From the NCBI GenBank assembly GCA_009733575.1, contig ML769392.1, forward strand, positions 186,001 through 250,000: 64,000 nt of DNA, read 5' to 3'. Shown here in pieces: positions 45,539-56,992 of this stretch; position 1 is the first letter of the stretch, and each line of letters opens with the position of its first letter. The notes below the pieces were generated by a model. It made no database searches. It was given only the letters and a program-made list of their open reading frames with translations, and was not told where the DNA came from. Source of the DNA: Gymnopus androsaceus JB14 (Eukaryota > Basidiomycota > Agaricomycetes > Agaricales > Omphalotaceae). The position numbers and the translations under genes are program-made.

Positions 45539-47912
45539 ATGTCCACTCCAGAAAGACCGCCTTTAGATCCCTTGCCGTGCTCAAATCATGTCAGTGATAC
45601 CTCTTTGCCAATTGACAAAGACTCAGACACAGATTCCGACATTTATCGTGGTCCACCTCCATCTCCTCCTCGCTCACCCTATCCAGAATCTTCCTCATCC
45701 TCCTCTTCATCTTCCGCCTGGTCCTTTTTTAATGGGCGACTGGGTGCTTTCACTAATATAGTGTCAACTTTGGAGCAGGCTTTGAGTGGATGGAGAGGAA
45801 ATTCATCTTCGGCTTCATCCATTGCAACACTAAGCCGGTCACAACTTTCTAGCAGTAGAAGGAGAAAACGGCGGGGAAGCACTTCTAATCTCAAAAGCCA
45901 GCAATCCGAACGAGACTTTTCAACTCGTGTATCTATAATCAAGGCTCGTGGAGAGAGTCGCATAATTCCTCGACAGTTCTCGCTCTATCTTGCGCCTTCA
46001 TTACGACCTGCTGGCACCGCAGCTTCTCAGAAACCTGGAGATATCGATTCTCCATACTCCCAAGGAGTGTTATGGACCTCTTCGTTGGACTCGGTTCTCA
46101 CTCAGCTCGATGCCGCTTTGAAGAAGGCTACAAGGACCAGGCGGACCCGCGCAAGAGACATTTCTCCCTCTCGCAACTCTCCTGATGCCATCGGAGAGCC
46201 TCATCATCATTTTATGCTTCCAGATAATCTGAAAGCTCCCAGCCGTGCTGCCTCATTCACTGATCTGGCTGCGTTGCGCCAAGTGAAAAAAGGCAAAGGC
46301 AAAGACATCGCGGAGGCGGCTTCGGACATTGCCAAATCCATACAGGCTCACAATCCATGGTTTTTGGACATCGCCTCCCCAACATCTGAAGATATGCGTG
46401 CTATAGGCAAGGTGTGTTATCGCATCAGCTCCTGGTTTACTTTTTTTTGCTTATCTTTGTGTAGCTATTGCACCTTCATCCTTTAACGCTTGAGGATATT
46501 CTCCAGCAAGATCCTCGCGAAAAGCTGGAACGTTTTCCAAAGCTTGGATACTATTTCATATCCTTCAGAGCGATCGAGAGCCGTACTCTCCGTGCCAAAC
46601 TTGAGCGACAGCTTGACCCACATTCAGCCACGGACGAAAGGCTGTTGGTGGAGTCGAATGTTTATCTAGTTGTCTTCAATGAGGGTGTTTGTTCGGTGGG
46701 TATTACTTTGTTTTATGCCTAACAATCTAATGCTCTTTTACAGTTTCACTTCATGGATGCATCTGGTAGGCCATCGTCCTTATTTTGGGAAAGAATGCCC
46801 GTTGATCAGTTATAGAACATATCGACCGAGTGAGGAACCGCATAATATCGCTCGAAAAGTCTATAAATATGTCTTCCGGTGAGCTCAATTGTCATCACAC
46901 CTTACGCTTCTCCTTATGATATTTTCAGCGTGGATCGCCCACAGTTTATTGGATTCTATTGTGGATTCTTTTTTCCCCTTCTCGGACGAGATCGAGAAGG
47001 AAGTAATGGCAATTGAGCAGCTCGTATACTCGACTGACAAGAGACTAGACTCCGAGATGTCCATGACAGCAGCCGTCCATCCTCCGCAAAGTGAGAAGGA
47101 GCGTTTGCCTGTTCTCAGTGAGAAGAACATGCTGAAATTCGAAGAAACCTTTACTGCACGCACGCGTTTCGCTCTTTCTCGGCCTCCTCTGCGTCTACTT
47201 TACAGGCGCTTCTTACGATACATACGCACCCTTCGCATCCGTTGGCGTCCTTCTCGTCCAAATGAAAAGCCAGCTCCAAGCTTCTACAATGATCACGCTT
47301 CGTCGTATGGCTACCACGCGCAGATTAGTCACCTCATTGGCCCGCCTTCTCGCTGCAAAGTCGGAAGTTGTCACCCAGCTCAGGAAACGGCTACTTAGTG
47401 AATCAGGAAATGGCAAGGCTGGCAGTAGTGAGGAAATCGAGGTGGCGATGTATATGGGCGATGTTCAAGGTGAGCAAGTCATGATCGTCTTGGGCATTGG
47501 GCTAAATGTATTTCCAAGATCACATTCTTACATTGCAGCATTCGCTAGACCATTACGAGCGGATGTTGAGCCAATCGCACCCAACATATCTCCAGCAGTT
47601 GCGCACGGATGTCTCGCTAGCCAAGTCTGGCGCTGACAAGGCTTTGGTATATCTCTCAGTTGTGAGCATGGGAGTTGTCTGTCTCCAAACAGTGATCGGT
47701 ACGCCACTTTACCTCTCTTCTGTTTCTCCCAAGTAACGTTTTCTTAATTGCAAGGCCTGTTCTCACTGAACGTGACGGTGCCCATCAGCACTAATTTTGA
47801 AGTTTTCGGGATCGTCATCGCTCTGGAGTGTGTTGTGCTTACAGCTTTTCTGGCGTTGGTTCGGCGATGGTGGGTCAATGCAAAGAGACACAAAGGCAGT
47901 GTGCTAGGGTAA
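45539..47912 (+). CDS. CorA/Mnr2-like magnesium transporter family protein
   Basis: CorA-superfamily membrane protein of the fungal Alr/Mnr2 type. The long N terminus is Ser-rich and disordered. The soluble domain has NPWFLDIASPTSEDMRAIG, LHPLTLEDILQQD, YYFISFRAI, VYLVVFNEGVCSFHFMD and EHIDRVRNRI. The long stalk helix follows (QDHILTLQHSLDHYERMLSQ), then two C-terminal helices (YLSVVSMGVVCLQTVIG and FGIVIALECVVLTAFLAL). The pore signature, normally GMN, reads SLN here (GLFSLNVTVP). A frame break lies at the A run 47265-47268, with clear conserved sequence on both sides. Substrate and compartment are inferred only. Confidence 0.82.
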
Positions 47913-48592
47913 ACCGTCAGATCGCCTCCCACCTGGAGAGAACCTTGCAACTCTCTGCATGTTTACCATGCTCTATACCAGATCGCAGCTTAGATGCGAA
48001 TCTCAAGTTTGACGCCTTCATTGGAAGAACCAGGGAGGAGTATTCTCGTTCTTGATCGAAGCAGGCACTGCGCCCTCTTCGTGCGCAACGTAAGAACACA
48101 GGTAGACGACTACATATGAAGTTCTAGATTCGTGGAGTCTTGGTCTTGGAAGTGCTCGAAGGATTCACAAAAGCGTTTTCGCTTAGGCTCAGAGATGGAA
48201 AGGCTATGAATGTGGACAGTTTTAATAGAAGATTGGAGCTGTGACTACAACGAGATTTGGCCACTACAGGGAGATGTCCAGCGCGCCGTATTATACTCTT
48301 TTAATAATAATTAATGATGCAATAACATTCACCAAAATCATGAGCCTGAGCGGGGACTGATACATATGACAACCAACTTCTGCAGTGAGCGCAAGTCCAT
48401 CGACTATGGAATCGGTCGAAATCGTTGCAAGACGGTGTGTGCGATGGTATGACCTCCGAGTTCCCTCGGACCGATGCGATGATAGAAGCGTAGGTACTGA
48501 CGTAAATAATGCTAGTCCATAATGGTATGGTCAAAGCAATAAATACCAAGAGTTGGCTTGATAGATATCCAGAAATGTACAGCTGAGTTTCA
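47913..48592. other. Convergent intergenic region
   Basis: 680 bp between two convergent genes. Open frames here (for example 48301-48549 on the minus strand) show no conserved features or splice context. Likely 3' untranslated sequence. Confidence 0.5.
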
Positions 48593-49727
48593 TTATATCG
48601 TGGGCTCTACAGGTTCCTCTCGTGAGTCTTCATTGATGCTAGGCATAAACCTAGTTCGCCCATCGGCCTGAGCCTCTTTTGTACCGTAAGGAGAAACAAG
48701 GTTATCTGCTTCGTTTAGGGCTTCTTGCACTATTAAACACTTCAGCTAAAGCGCCACAGAAAGTGTGAAGCGGCGAACCTTTAGCCCGATAATCCCACTG
48801 TTTCTTTTCAAACCGACCAAGCAAATCTCGTAAATTCTCCCTTTCATTCTGTAGCTGCTTCTCAAGACCCTCTAAACGATCCATGCTCTCGTAAACTCCG
48901 TGTCGCATTTCATCCCAATCGTTGTCTGTGAGGCAGTAGTTATGTCAGTCAACTTATTATGCCAATGAAATAAAAATAAGTTACCTAGTTTCTGCGCCTG
49001 TTGACTTATGTCCATGAATTTGCCTATGCCCTCTTCAATTGGGGGCGTAGGCAAATTCCATGACACGGATTTCATTGAATTCATCGAGTCTCCAGTGTAG
49101 GACCGCTTTATACAACTCCTCTGGCGGCGCAGTTTGGGTGGGGGCTCGACCTTGGGAAGAGAGTCACTTGTTTTGGTTTCAGTCGGTAACGGGGCTGCAT
49201 CTGTGGTCTCCATCATGCTGTTCATTAATGCCATAGCCATACTACTCCGAAGAAGATGAGGGAGAGGCTCAGGGGACAGTGCTTTGGGAGGGGAATACGA
49301 TGGGCTAGACATCATATGCTCTGGCTCATCCGTAAAGGTTGGCGGGCAGAGCGTCGTCGGGTCCCGATGAGAGCCCTTTAGTCTTCGAATGATGACGCTG
49401 ATACTGTGGGCCGGATGCACAGTGTGTACAGCAGGATGAGCGTGCATTGACTGCATGTGCTTGATCAGTGGGTCGGAGTCGTTGGCTACTCGAAGATATT
49501 CGAATCTGTTCCTGCCTGAACCATCTCTCCATTTCTTTTAACCGAAAATCGTCCGGGGCTATGATGGAAGAGATTCGTGCGCCATGTTGGCTCGACTTCG
49601 GAGGAGACAGTCGCCTAGCCTTCCGAACCATTCTATCTTTCAGATGTCGGATTTCGACCAAACGATCCCATGAGACAGCCTTCTTCGCCAGTTCAAGGGT
49701 CTCGAGCTTCAACAACTGCTCGTACAT
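48593..49727 (-). CDS. Hypothetical coiled-coil protein
   Basis: Not recognised. From MYEQLLKLETLELAKK the protein has a basic helical N terminus (IRHLKDRMVRKARRLS), a proline- and serine-rich middle (MMSSPSYSPPKALSPEP), a conserved-looking SVSWNLPTPPIEEG, and a heptad-like coiled coil (MDRLEGLEKQLQNERENL). The C terminus after the last intron (about 48702-48750) has DSREEPVEPT. One frame break lies near 49503-49509. In-frame sequence continues upstream across an intron (WRYLQTDSLK at about 49800), so the true start may be near 49930, but no in-frame Met was found there. Confidence 0.6.
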
Positions 49728-49950
49728 TGAGGCCGTATGTGGAGGGATAAGAACCTAGGGATGGAATGGGAAACAATAGACTTTTTTTTTTTCGTGACAC
49801 ACCTTCAACGAATCAGTTTGAAGATATCTCCATCCCTTGGCCGTTTGCGGATCTGGAGGCTCGAGCTGACCGACTGGACTGGGGTCCTAAGGAAAATTTC
49901 TTGTTATGCCTGAGCATAGGGTCCCTGCATCAATGTCTGGAAAGGGGAGG

Positions 49951-50271
49951 AGAGAGAGGCCTTATATATCGGATGGTGACCTCGTGTAAATGTAAGGTTG
50001 TTCTGATCATAGTACATGTCGAAATTCTTTGTTAATCACACCATTCACGAGCCTCGAGGCCATCACTGTGTCAAAGAGCCCCGCCTTAGGCATCTTATAG
50101 CATTTAGGGTACTGAGTTACCTAAATAATGAAGGTACAGTACAGAAAGACAGACACCAGGAAAAGGCAAACTCCATCCAAGCGGATGTTATACTTCCGTA
50201 TTACCCGGCGCTTCTTTACATCTCCGAAATCCGAAATCACGTTGACCGCGTTCTTCTCTTCCGTTCTCCCA
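49951..50271. other. Divergent intergenic region upstream of PEX16
   Basis: About 320 bp between the unknown coiled-coil gene and PEX16. Besides the TATA box noted separately, nothing was recognised. Confidence 0.45.
49962..49968 (-). promoter_or_regulatory. TATA box of the hypothetical coiled-coil gene
   Basis: The minus strand reads TATATAAGGCC, nearly the same as the TATA region of the secreted repeat precursor at 967-973. It supports a transcription start near 49930. Confidence 0.4.
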
Positions 50272-51642
50272 TGCCGGCTCCAGTAGCTCATTACGAGTCC
50301 TTCCTGCTCAACAATGTCGCCACAATATCAACCCTAGAATCTTCACTGAGATCTTTAACTTGGTTCCTTCCAGGTCGTTTCAAAGATGCTGAATTGGCTT
50401 CCGAGGCTCGTGAGTGAAGTTCGGCCTATGTAGTTGTTATTTTGTAGACTCTTTTTTTTTCTCTTCTAGTATCAGCCTCTCTGAACATGATGAGCATGTA
50501 TCATGATACTCTATTAGCCAAAATTGTACAGTCAGAACCCAAATACCGACCTCTTATCCCCTTCTCTTTGCACACCCGGTTCACGAGAGCTTGGGCCGAC
50601 AAAAATTCGCGGTACAAGTGGGCAGCGCGTCTCCTTGAAACCATTCGCTTCACCGAACTAGTCATCGAGATGGGCTTGCGAAGAAAGGTCTCAGCCAAGA
50701 ATCGGTACAGAGCAATCATCATTCTCGAAATAATCAAGTACGCAATCCTCAATCTCTAATGCTCTTTGCATTTGACTAATCTAGAAAACAGGGCAATTCT
50801 TCGCCTGATGCTTCTTCGTATTACCCGGAGGCCGCTCATTTCACCTCCAATTCCTGAACGCGACATCGATCCTACCACTCTCCCGCCTTCCAACGAGACC
50901 TCTCCTACACTTGCTCCCTCTTCCCCGCCCTCTTCTCTTCCTGTTACCCCAGATCATCTAAAGAACAATCGTGTTCCTCTACCACATCATTCCCTCGCTG
51001 TTCCGCCTCCGCCTCGCTCCGACGTTTCCATAGAGGAGTACCTTTTGCCGAAAGCCTTAACTACTGCCTCTGTGAAGCCACCACTAACTCTTGTGCGGTC
51101 ATTTTCGTCCCCGCAAGAATGGATATCAGAAGTCATGATATATATTGCGACCTTTGGTGTATGGTACGGGTTTTATCACCTGAAATCTCCGAGCCAGAGG
51201 TATGCTGAACTGTGGTTCTACAGCGACAATGTTATTCTCGGATCGCAAGTCCAACCGCTCACTTGTGACCATTCTGGCAATGGAATTTGTCTCTCGAAGT
51301 CTCCGTCGAACCGTACCTCCTTCGGCTAGTCTCGAGCGTTCCGAATATGCAAAGAGAGACCGGGACATGCTCTGGTACCTCTTCCGTGGTAAGGATATGG
51401 GAGTCTTACACTCGGTGAGCACGTCCCACTTTGCTGATTGGACTCAATTTCTCACTTCTTCACCCAGTCCCAAAATGGCCTCCCTTGCAGATAGCTTCTC
51501 TGACTACACCAATCTTAGGCCTGTTCGGAACTTTGGTACAAGATTGGATACCCTTGATTGACGAGTATTATTACTGTATGTTCTTTCGCTGAGATCATAC
51601 CTTTTTAAGTCGCTGACCTATTTTGCAGATACTGCACCCTGA
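50272..51642 (+). CDS. PEX16: Peroxin PEX16
   Basis: Peroxisomal membrane biogenesis factor that helps recruit other peroxisomal membrane proteins. It starts MPAPVAHYESFLLNN and shows SLTWFLPGRFKDAELASE, RYKWAARLLETIRFTELVIEM, YRAIIILEIIKNRAILRL, SNRSLVTILAMEFVSRSLR, and the typical end IPLIDEYYYYTAP. About six exons. A one-base insertion near 51137 breaks EVMYILRPLVY; the sequence on both sides is conserved. The Pro/Ser-rich loop between residues of about 150 and 220 is variable in fungi. Confidence 0.88.
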
Positions 51643-51835
51643 ATTTCTCTTTTGCGCTCAGCTTTTTTATACATATCTTTCAATCGCTGTATGTATTACT
51701 ATTAGTCTCAGATGAACTTGTTTTCGTCACATTTTTGCTTCCATTCTGAACACGCAATCACATTCTTTTCAGTCCTGGAATTGTGGTCGAAGATTTAAGT
51801 ACATGTGATGTGTTGCCCCTTGATAAGTAAACCCC

Positions 51836-52617
51836 ATGTCCAACAACTTGCCTACTGTGCGCCGTGTAGTAACGCAGCATACCCTTGGAGGTATCAGCAA
51901 TATCCAGAGCGACAGTCAGGTTGTCTTTCAAGTGAGTCTTTCGTCGTTTGTCCCAGCTCAATCTTTCGACTCGATACAGCCAACCTCCCTCGTTCCAGGT
52001 GCAAATTTCGCGCCAATTTGGAGAACCTTGGACGGGCTTCCTACTGGAAATAATAACACGTCGTACGTCATATTATTATCGATGAGGTTGGATCTTTAAA
52101 CGCCTTCATAGCGATGATGGTGCCAAAAGACAGATAAACCCTCAGGAGAACTTTGGATTGACTCCCACAAATGGGAGCAATGCACAAATAACTGGTGGGT
52201 AGCTTTGCTCCAACAGACGAGTTCTCAGCGTCAACACTCATTAAAATATTGACAGAACTGGCTCCGGAGCCATAACGCCAAATGTAGGCTTCGCTGTTTC
52301 TTTTATACGCTTTTTCTAAATTAACTGTGTAGCACCGCACATCTTCGCTCGATTATAATATTCTCTTGGCTTGGCGAACTAGTTCTTGTCATGGAAGACG
52401 GAAGTGAGACAAAATTGACACAGCCAGGTGATTCGGTCATCATGAAAGGTAGTCTCCCCTAGGCAGACTCGAATATACACTGACGAATCACGGCATAGGG
52501 GGGATGCACCTTTGGAAAAATCCTTCAACAACTCAGTGGTGCCGTTGGGTTACAGTTCTTATACCCGCCGATCCTGTTGTCATAGATGGGAATGCTTTGC
52601 CTCCAATGTTCAAGTAA
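51836..52617 (+). CDS. Small cupin-domain protein
   Basis: Single cupin beta barrel of unknown function. N-terminal LPTVRRVVTQHTLGG and PTSLVPGANFAPIWRT lead to a metal-site-like strand (TPNHRTSSLDYN), then GELVLVMEDGSET, QPGDSVIMKGGMHLWKN, and the end VTVLIPADPVVIDG. The pattern matches cupin proteins often annotated as hypothetical in fungi. Two one-base breaks (about 52267 and 52361-52368) lie inside the cupin core, so the active state of the gene is uncertain. Its stop is 17 bp from the stop of the SDR gene on the other strand. Confidence 0.72.
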
Positions 52618-52634
52618 TGAATCGTAATACATAA

Positions 52635-53893
52635 TTATTGCAAGTTGACAAAAAGACCGCCATCTACAAGCAGTGAGCTTCCCGTAATGTATTTTGCGAG
52701 GTCACTTTACAATTTGCATCAAATGAGAGACGAGCTGGTAATAGAACACGCTGGAGCGCACCTCGCAAGAAACACGACAGGACCAGCTATGTCATCAGGC
52801 TGTCCAAGTCTACCCAAGCAGGTTCGAGCGATCATACCCTCCCTCTTAGCCGCGTCAGAAAGGTCTTCCTTGTTAATATCAGTGGCGATGGTTCCGGGAA
52901 GAACAGCATTTGCTCGAATTCCGTACTTTCCCAATGCGACCGCGCAGCTCTGCATCAAGGAAAGAATCCCAGCTGCTATAATGTAAGTACAACAAGTCAG
53001 AACGGACGCATGGGTATAGCACCTTTCGTAGGAGTATAGTGACTGTTCAAGAGGACTTTATCTCAGACTGGTTGATAACCACAATCTCAACACTTACACT
53101 TGGAATTCTCCGCCTACAAGCGCAGAGATAGAAGAGACCCCGATTATGGCACCTCCTTGTGGATTCTGAACCTTCATCTGATTGGCGACGGCTAAATAGG
53201 TAAGCTCAGTTAGTGAAGCGGTCAAGAATCCGATAGCAGACCTTGTGTAACATAGAATGACCCGTCCAAATTGACCTTTAAGGGCACAAATCTCATAAGA
53301 AAGTAGCAGTCATTCGTTCAAGGAGAACATACCTGTCTTGTTCTTTCCCAAGTAGCCTGAGGCATCGATAGGAACTCGGCGAACGGGCAAATGCCTAAGC
53401 CAAGCGACACATAGTTGAGCCATTGCGAAGGTCAAGGTCAAGTATCGTTATACAGACCTGCGTTAGAGACAAGCACATCGATTCTCCCGAAAGCTTCGAC
53501 TGCCTTTGATACAATCTGGGTAGAGGTCTTCGGATCTGCGATGTCTCCTGGAACGATTTCGACTTTGCGCTGACTGCCTCCATTCATGATCTCTTGCTTC
53601 AGTGAATGAATTTCTTTCTCTGTAGCCTCATCTCCAAGGTAATGTAGTAGAAACCCAGTAGCTCCATGTTTCGCAAACTCTTGGGCGCTGCATTGGATTT
53701 ATCAACCGTCCATAGGCTTGTGTGATAAGCTAAAGCCCACCAGGATCGACCAATACCACGGGAAGCGCCAGTAATCACCACTGAGAACGTATTCAGAAGA
53801 GAAGCAGGCCACCAGAGCTCCAACGAAGAACAAGGTTGGAAGGAGAGGCGGAAGGCGAGTTTGCTTACCTACTTTGTTTTGTACCAGAGCCAT
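52635..53893 (-). CDS. Short-chain dehydrogenase/reductase (3-oxoacyl-ACP reductase-like)
   Basis: Classical SDR. Seen: MALVQNKV, the cofactor motif VVITGASRGIGR, FGRIDVLVSNAG, NLDGSFYVTQAVA, GGAIIGVSSISALVGG with the catalytic Ser, HYTPTKAGI with the YxxxK pair, IRANAVLPGTIATDIN, and the end YITGSSLLVDGGLFVN. The chain has about 270 residues. About eight exons. Substrate cannot be deduced; similar fungal enzymes are annotated as oxidoreductases of sugars or acyl groups. The upstream region carries GACCG/CGGTC palindromes, noted separately. Confidence 0.9.
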
Positions 53894-53959
53894 AGCTAGT
53901 CCGGTGCGTTCGTCAGAAAGTTTACTTGGTGGAAGTCAGCTAATGAAAATGGGAATAAC

Positions 53960-53987
53960 TTTCATGGATTTTCTTTCATGGATTTTC
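53960..53987 (+). repeat. Perfect 14-bp tandem duplication
   Basis: Two exact copies of TTTCATGGATTTTC, side by side. They lie about 70 bp upstream of the SDR start and overlap the predicted 3' end of the EED gene. Confidence 0.7.
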
Positions 53988-56172
53988 TACGATAAGTACG
54001 CGGTCGCCGGTTATGTTTTCCGCTCGGACCGTTTTGAAAAAAGGAACTGTTTCTCGACAAACGCGGTCCAGCTGACCGCGCAGCTGACCTACTGAAAATA
54101 GACATATGACGATCTGGTATACTATTGGCCCAAATTCAAGCGGGAACTTCAAATAATGAGTCTTATTAAACTTGGGAACAATGGGGCAATGGAATTGAAC
54201 GCACAGTTGTCCTGGAAGGCGAGTAACAGAGTCGCGGAATACCCAAACTGAGCCTTTAGATCCCCCTGCAATTATCACTTTCCCTCGCCCTATTACAGCA
54301 CAGGATTCTATAGCTTCGTCATCTTCTGTATCAAGAACAATGTCCCAGCCTCGTAGTCGACTACGTTCGTTCACCGGGGTACCAAAGTCCGCTCCATCGG
54401 TATCCTCCTTCCATGGCAGAGGTGGCGGAGGACGAGGTTTAAACAGCGACACATTGACAAAGGTAAGGGATCGAGTTTGTGGATACACGAATACGACGAA
54501 GGGTCCACGATTACCTGCGTCAAGCACCGGTGTGATACGATGATTCGCTTGGTCTGGGAAGTAGTAGGTCGCGAAAATTCTAAACGAGGCTAGATTTGGA
54601 GCGAGTTAGCACATGCAGATTGTTCTTATGAGGAAAGGTCGCGTACCCGATTCTTGATAGTCCTACGATACGAGGGTAAATATTGTTAAACATACGTTGT
54701 GCTAGGGGCTACTTACTGATCCAAAACCACATAGTATTCGTTGCTGAGATGCAGATTCATCCCGGCCTGCAGGGAAAAACCTTTCCGCAGATAACCATGT
54801 CCATAATACCAGGGAACCAGGTTCATCCTTACCATAGGTCCTGGAATTCTCAAACTCTGAAGATTGTGGGTATGAGCCTGACAGCACAGGATCTGCATAC
54901 ATTGGTGCAGGGGCGCTGTGAGTGAGCAAGATATCACTCGAAAACCTACATAAGGCTGAGGAATTATGGTACTTGGAACGAGCTGGGAACTAACCAGTTT
55001 ACAGATAGAACTCTAGATTTGTGAATCATGGAGCTGCTAAATAATGGCTTGTCCTCTCGAAGAAGCCTCTGTCTAGATCGTTTCGAAAAGTAAGGGATGT
55101 GCCAAATTTTGATAGCACGATCCAGCTACATGAAATACATGAGATTAGATTGACCAAGTATCGAAACTACCTACCCCACATGTTGCGATTACGGGTAAAA
55201 AAGGATTGAATGCCTAATGTATCAGTCAGTCAAAACTCGTTGTACACCTCCGACAAAGCATTACCGCGCCAAGCACTGCACCACTGTGACCTCCAGAGCG
55301 ACATCCCACAAGTACTAGAACACATCGGCCTATTCCTTCTCCTTCTCCTATCATTTTTTTCCCATCCATAGCCATGTCTAGTCCGTGGGCAGGACCTGCA
55401 AGACTAGGTCTCTTGTCAGGCAGCCAATGGAGATTGTCGGGTTTGCTTTGAGGTTTACGAGTGAGATCGTATATCCTACAACTCAAATCCCGCGATGTTG
55501 TGCAGAATATATGAGCAGCATGTGGATGAACAACTATAGAAGTAATTTCCTGGACCATATGGACGTGTTTATCAGGACAGAATGTACGACAATAGAAAAA
55601 ACCCAACGTATGTACTTCACCGTGACCGCGGAGACATCCCTCGAGGGTTTTCGTGCAAATATTGAAAATGTATACAAGTCGGCCATGGCTAAAAAGGACG
55701 AATGGTTCATATGGCTTATGAGGGCTCAAAGCCCAAGCAACATTAACCTTGTCGGTTGGTATTTGAAGATTGGAGATCTCCTTCGGAAGCTTAGGAAGCT
55801 CTATCTGGGTATTATGCGTAGCACCAAATGCCTGGATGATATATATTGCCTGTTCTCCGGCTACGATAAGTGAAAACTTGAACTTTTCGACCATTTGTTT
55901 CCATTTTGTGGGATCCACTGAGGGGATTTCTAGATCAGGGTCAAAGAACTTTGTGCTACTCCATACTCTTGAATAAGAAGAATTTCCGCTGGACCATACT
56001 TCAGGAAATGGTGCTACACTGCGAAATCTATCAACAGTATTCTAAACGCAGTTAGTTATTGAAAGTCAATTAATTAAAGAAAGAAAAAGCGTACCGGTTT
56101 TATTCTTGCAGGCCGAACAAAAGGATGTGATTGTCGAAGGTCTTCGTACCAAGGGTTCCGATCTTGCTCCAT
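53976..56172 (-). CDS. EED: EED-like WD40 protein (Polycomb PRC2 subunit)
   Basis: WD40 propeller resembling EED, the H3K27me3-reading subunit of PRC2. It starts MEQDRNPWYEDLRQSHPF. Blades include KVNVAWALSPHKPYEPFVL with FSHGRLVYIFNI, GCLRGHGGEITSIVVHPH and IFCTTSRDLSCRIYDLT, and later HSGAVLGAAFNPFLPVIATCG followed by LDRAIKIWHIPYF. EED relatives share the HPRDP-like VHPH and CGxDxxxKxW pattern. The distal part has LRGWDIVLDTEDDEAIESCAVIG and a last blade GGSKGSVWVFRDS. The final 30 to 60 residues are uncertain because the terminal exon may be spliced again. It is divergent from NDUFA11 by 109 bp. Confidence 0.75.
54061..54088. promoter_or_regulatory. CGG-type palindrome upstream of the SDR gene
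   Basis: Contains GCGGTC and GACCGC facing each other around CAGCTG, followed by a second CAGCTGACC copy. CGGTC and GGACCG also occur at about 54000 and 54028. Inverted CGG triplets are typical targets of Zn2Cys6 factors, but the site lies inside the predicted EED 3' end. Confidence 0.3.
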
Positions 56173-56281
56173 AGTAAAAGTTCGTCGTAGTTCGAGATTG
56201 AGTTCATTGTTCGACGCGCTCGCGCGCCTAAATGTGGGTCAGCCGATCCACGTGAGTACCAAATCCCATTCTCCTCCGTCC

Positions 56282-56903
56282 ATGCCAGACAACAAATTTG
56301 AGCCCAAACCTGCGTTGAATAATGCCTCAATGCTTGGCCTGCAGGCTGGTATGTCCACTAAAATCGATCTTGGAACATATTTGAACGAAATTCTCCAGGC
56401 GCCTTCGGACTTGTTTGGAGCACTCTTCAAAATGCTCTAGGACAGCATTCATCTGGAGCTGCAGGTGTTTTTACAAGGACAGGAGGAACGATTACATTCT
56501 TTGGTGCGTTTAGATTCATTCATTGCACCCCACACCGTTCTGAGATTATTCGTAGCTGCGATGGGTGCCGTGTTTTCGTTCACCAAGGACACAGTCGCAA
56601 ACGTACGTTCCAAGGACGACGCTTATAATGGCGCAGCAGGCGGTTGTGCAGCGGGTTTCTTAGCAGGCATACGAGGTACGCTTCAAGCCTTCCAACTTTG
56701 ACCCAATCATTGTAATAATGCTACGTCTACAAGCCCGTTCGTTACCGATGGCTATTGGAGGTTGTGCGTTCCTCGGAACCACTCTGGCAGCCCTCGACAT
56801 GTCGGGACAATTCACCGGGGGAGAGAAAATTATGTCGGATGATCAACGTAGCAGGTTCTTCAAAAAAGCCATTAGATTTGAGTCCACCTTCCCAATCATC
56901 TGA
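56282..56903 (+). CDS. NDUFA11: NDUFA11-like subunit of mitochondrial complex I
   Basis: Tim17-family membrane subunit of NADH dehydrogenase (B14.7 / Neurospora 21.3b type). Four exons. MPDNKFEPKPALNNA is followed by AFGLVWSTLQNALGQHS, GVFTRTGGTITFF, AAMGAVFSFTKDTVAN, NGAAGGCAAGFLAGIRARSLPMAIG and LAALDMSGQFTGG. The first join must use the AG near 56399 to give the conserved LQNALG. It is convergent with the Rap1-like gene, 89 bp between stops. Confidence 0.88.
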
Positions 56904-56992
56904 ATCATAATACATTATTTTACCAAGGTGCAGCTAATTATATCGAAAATATGTGCTGTTCTTCAGGTTGCTCAAGCTCTTTTGTTTCTCCA

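Noticed and set aside
48301..48549. 82-residue minus frame with several cysteines
   Set aside because: No start context, no homologous pattern, and it lies in the 3' region between two convergent genes.
48593..49727. BAG-domain co-chaperone assignment for the coiled-coil protein
   Set aside because: The helical end suggests it only vaguely. No specific BAG residues could be matched.
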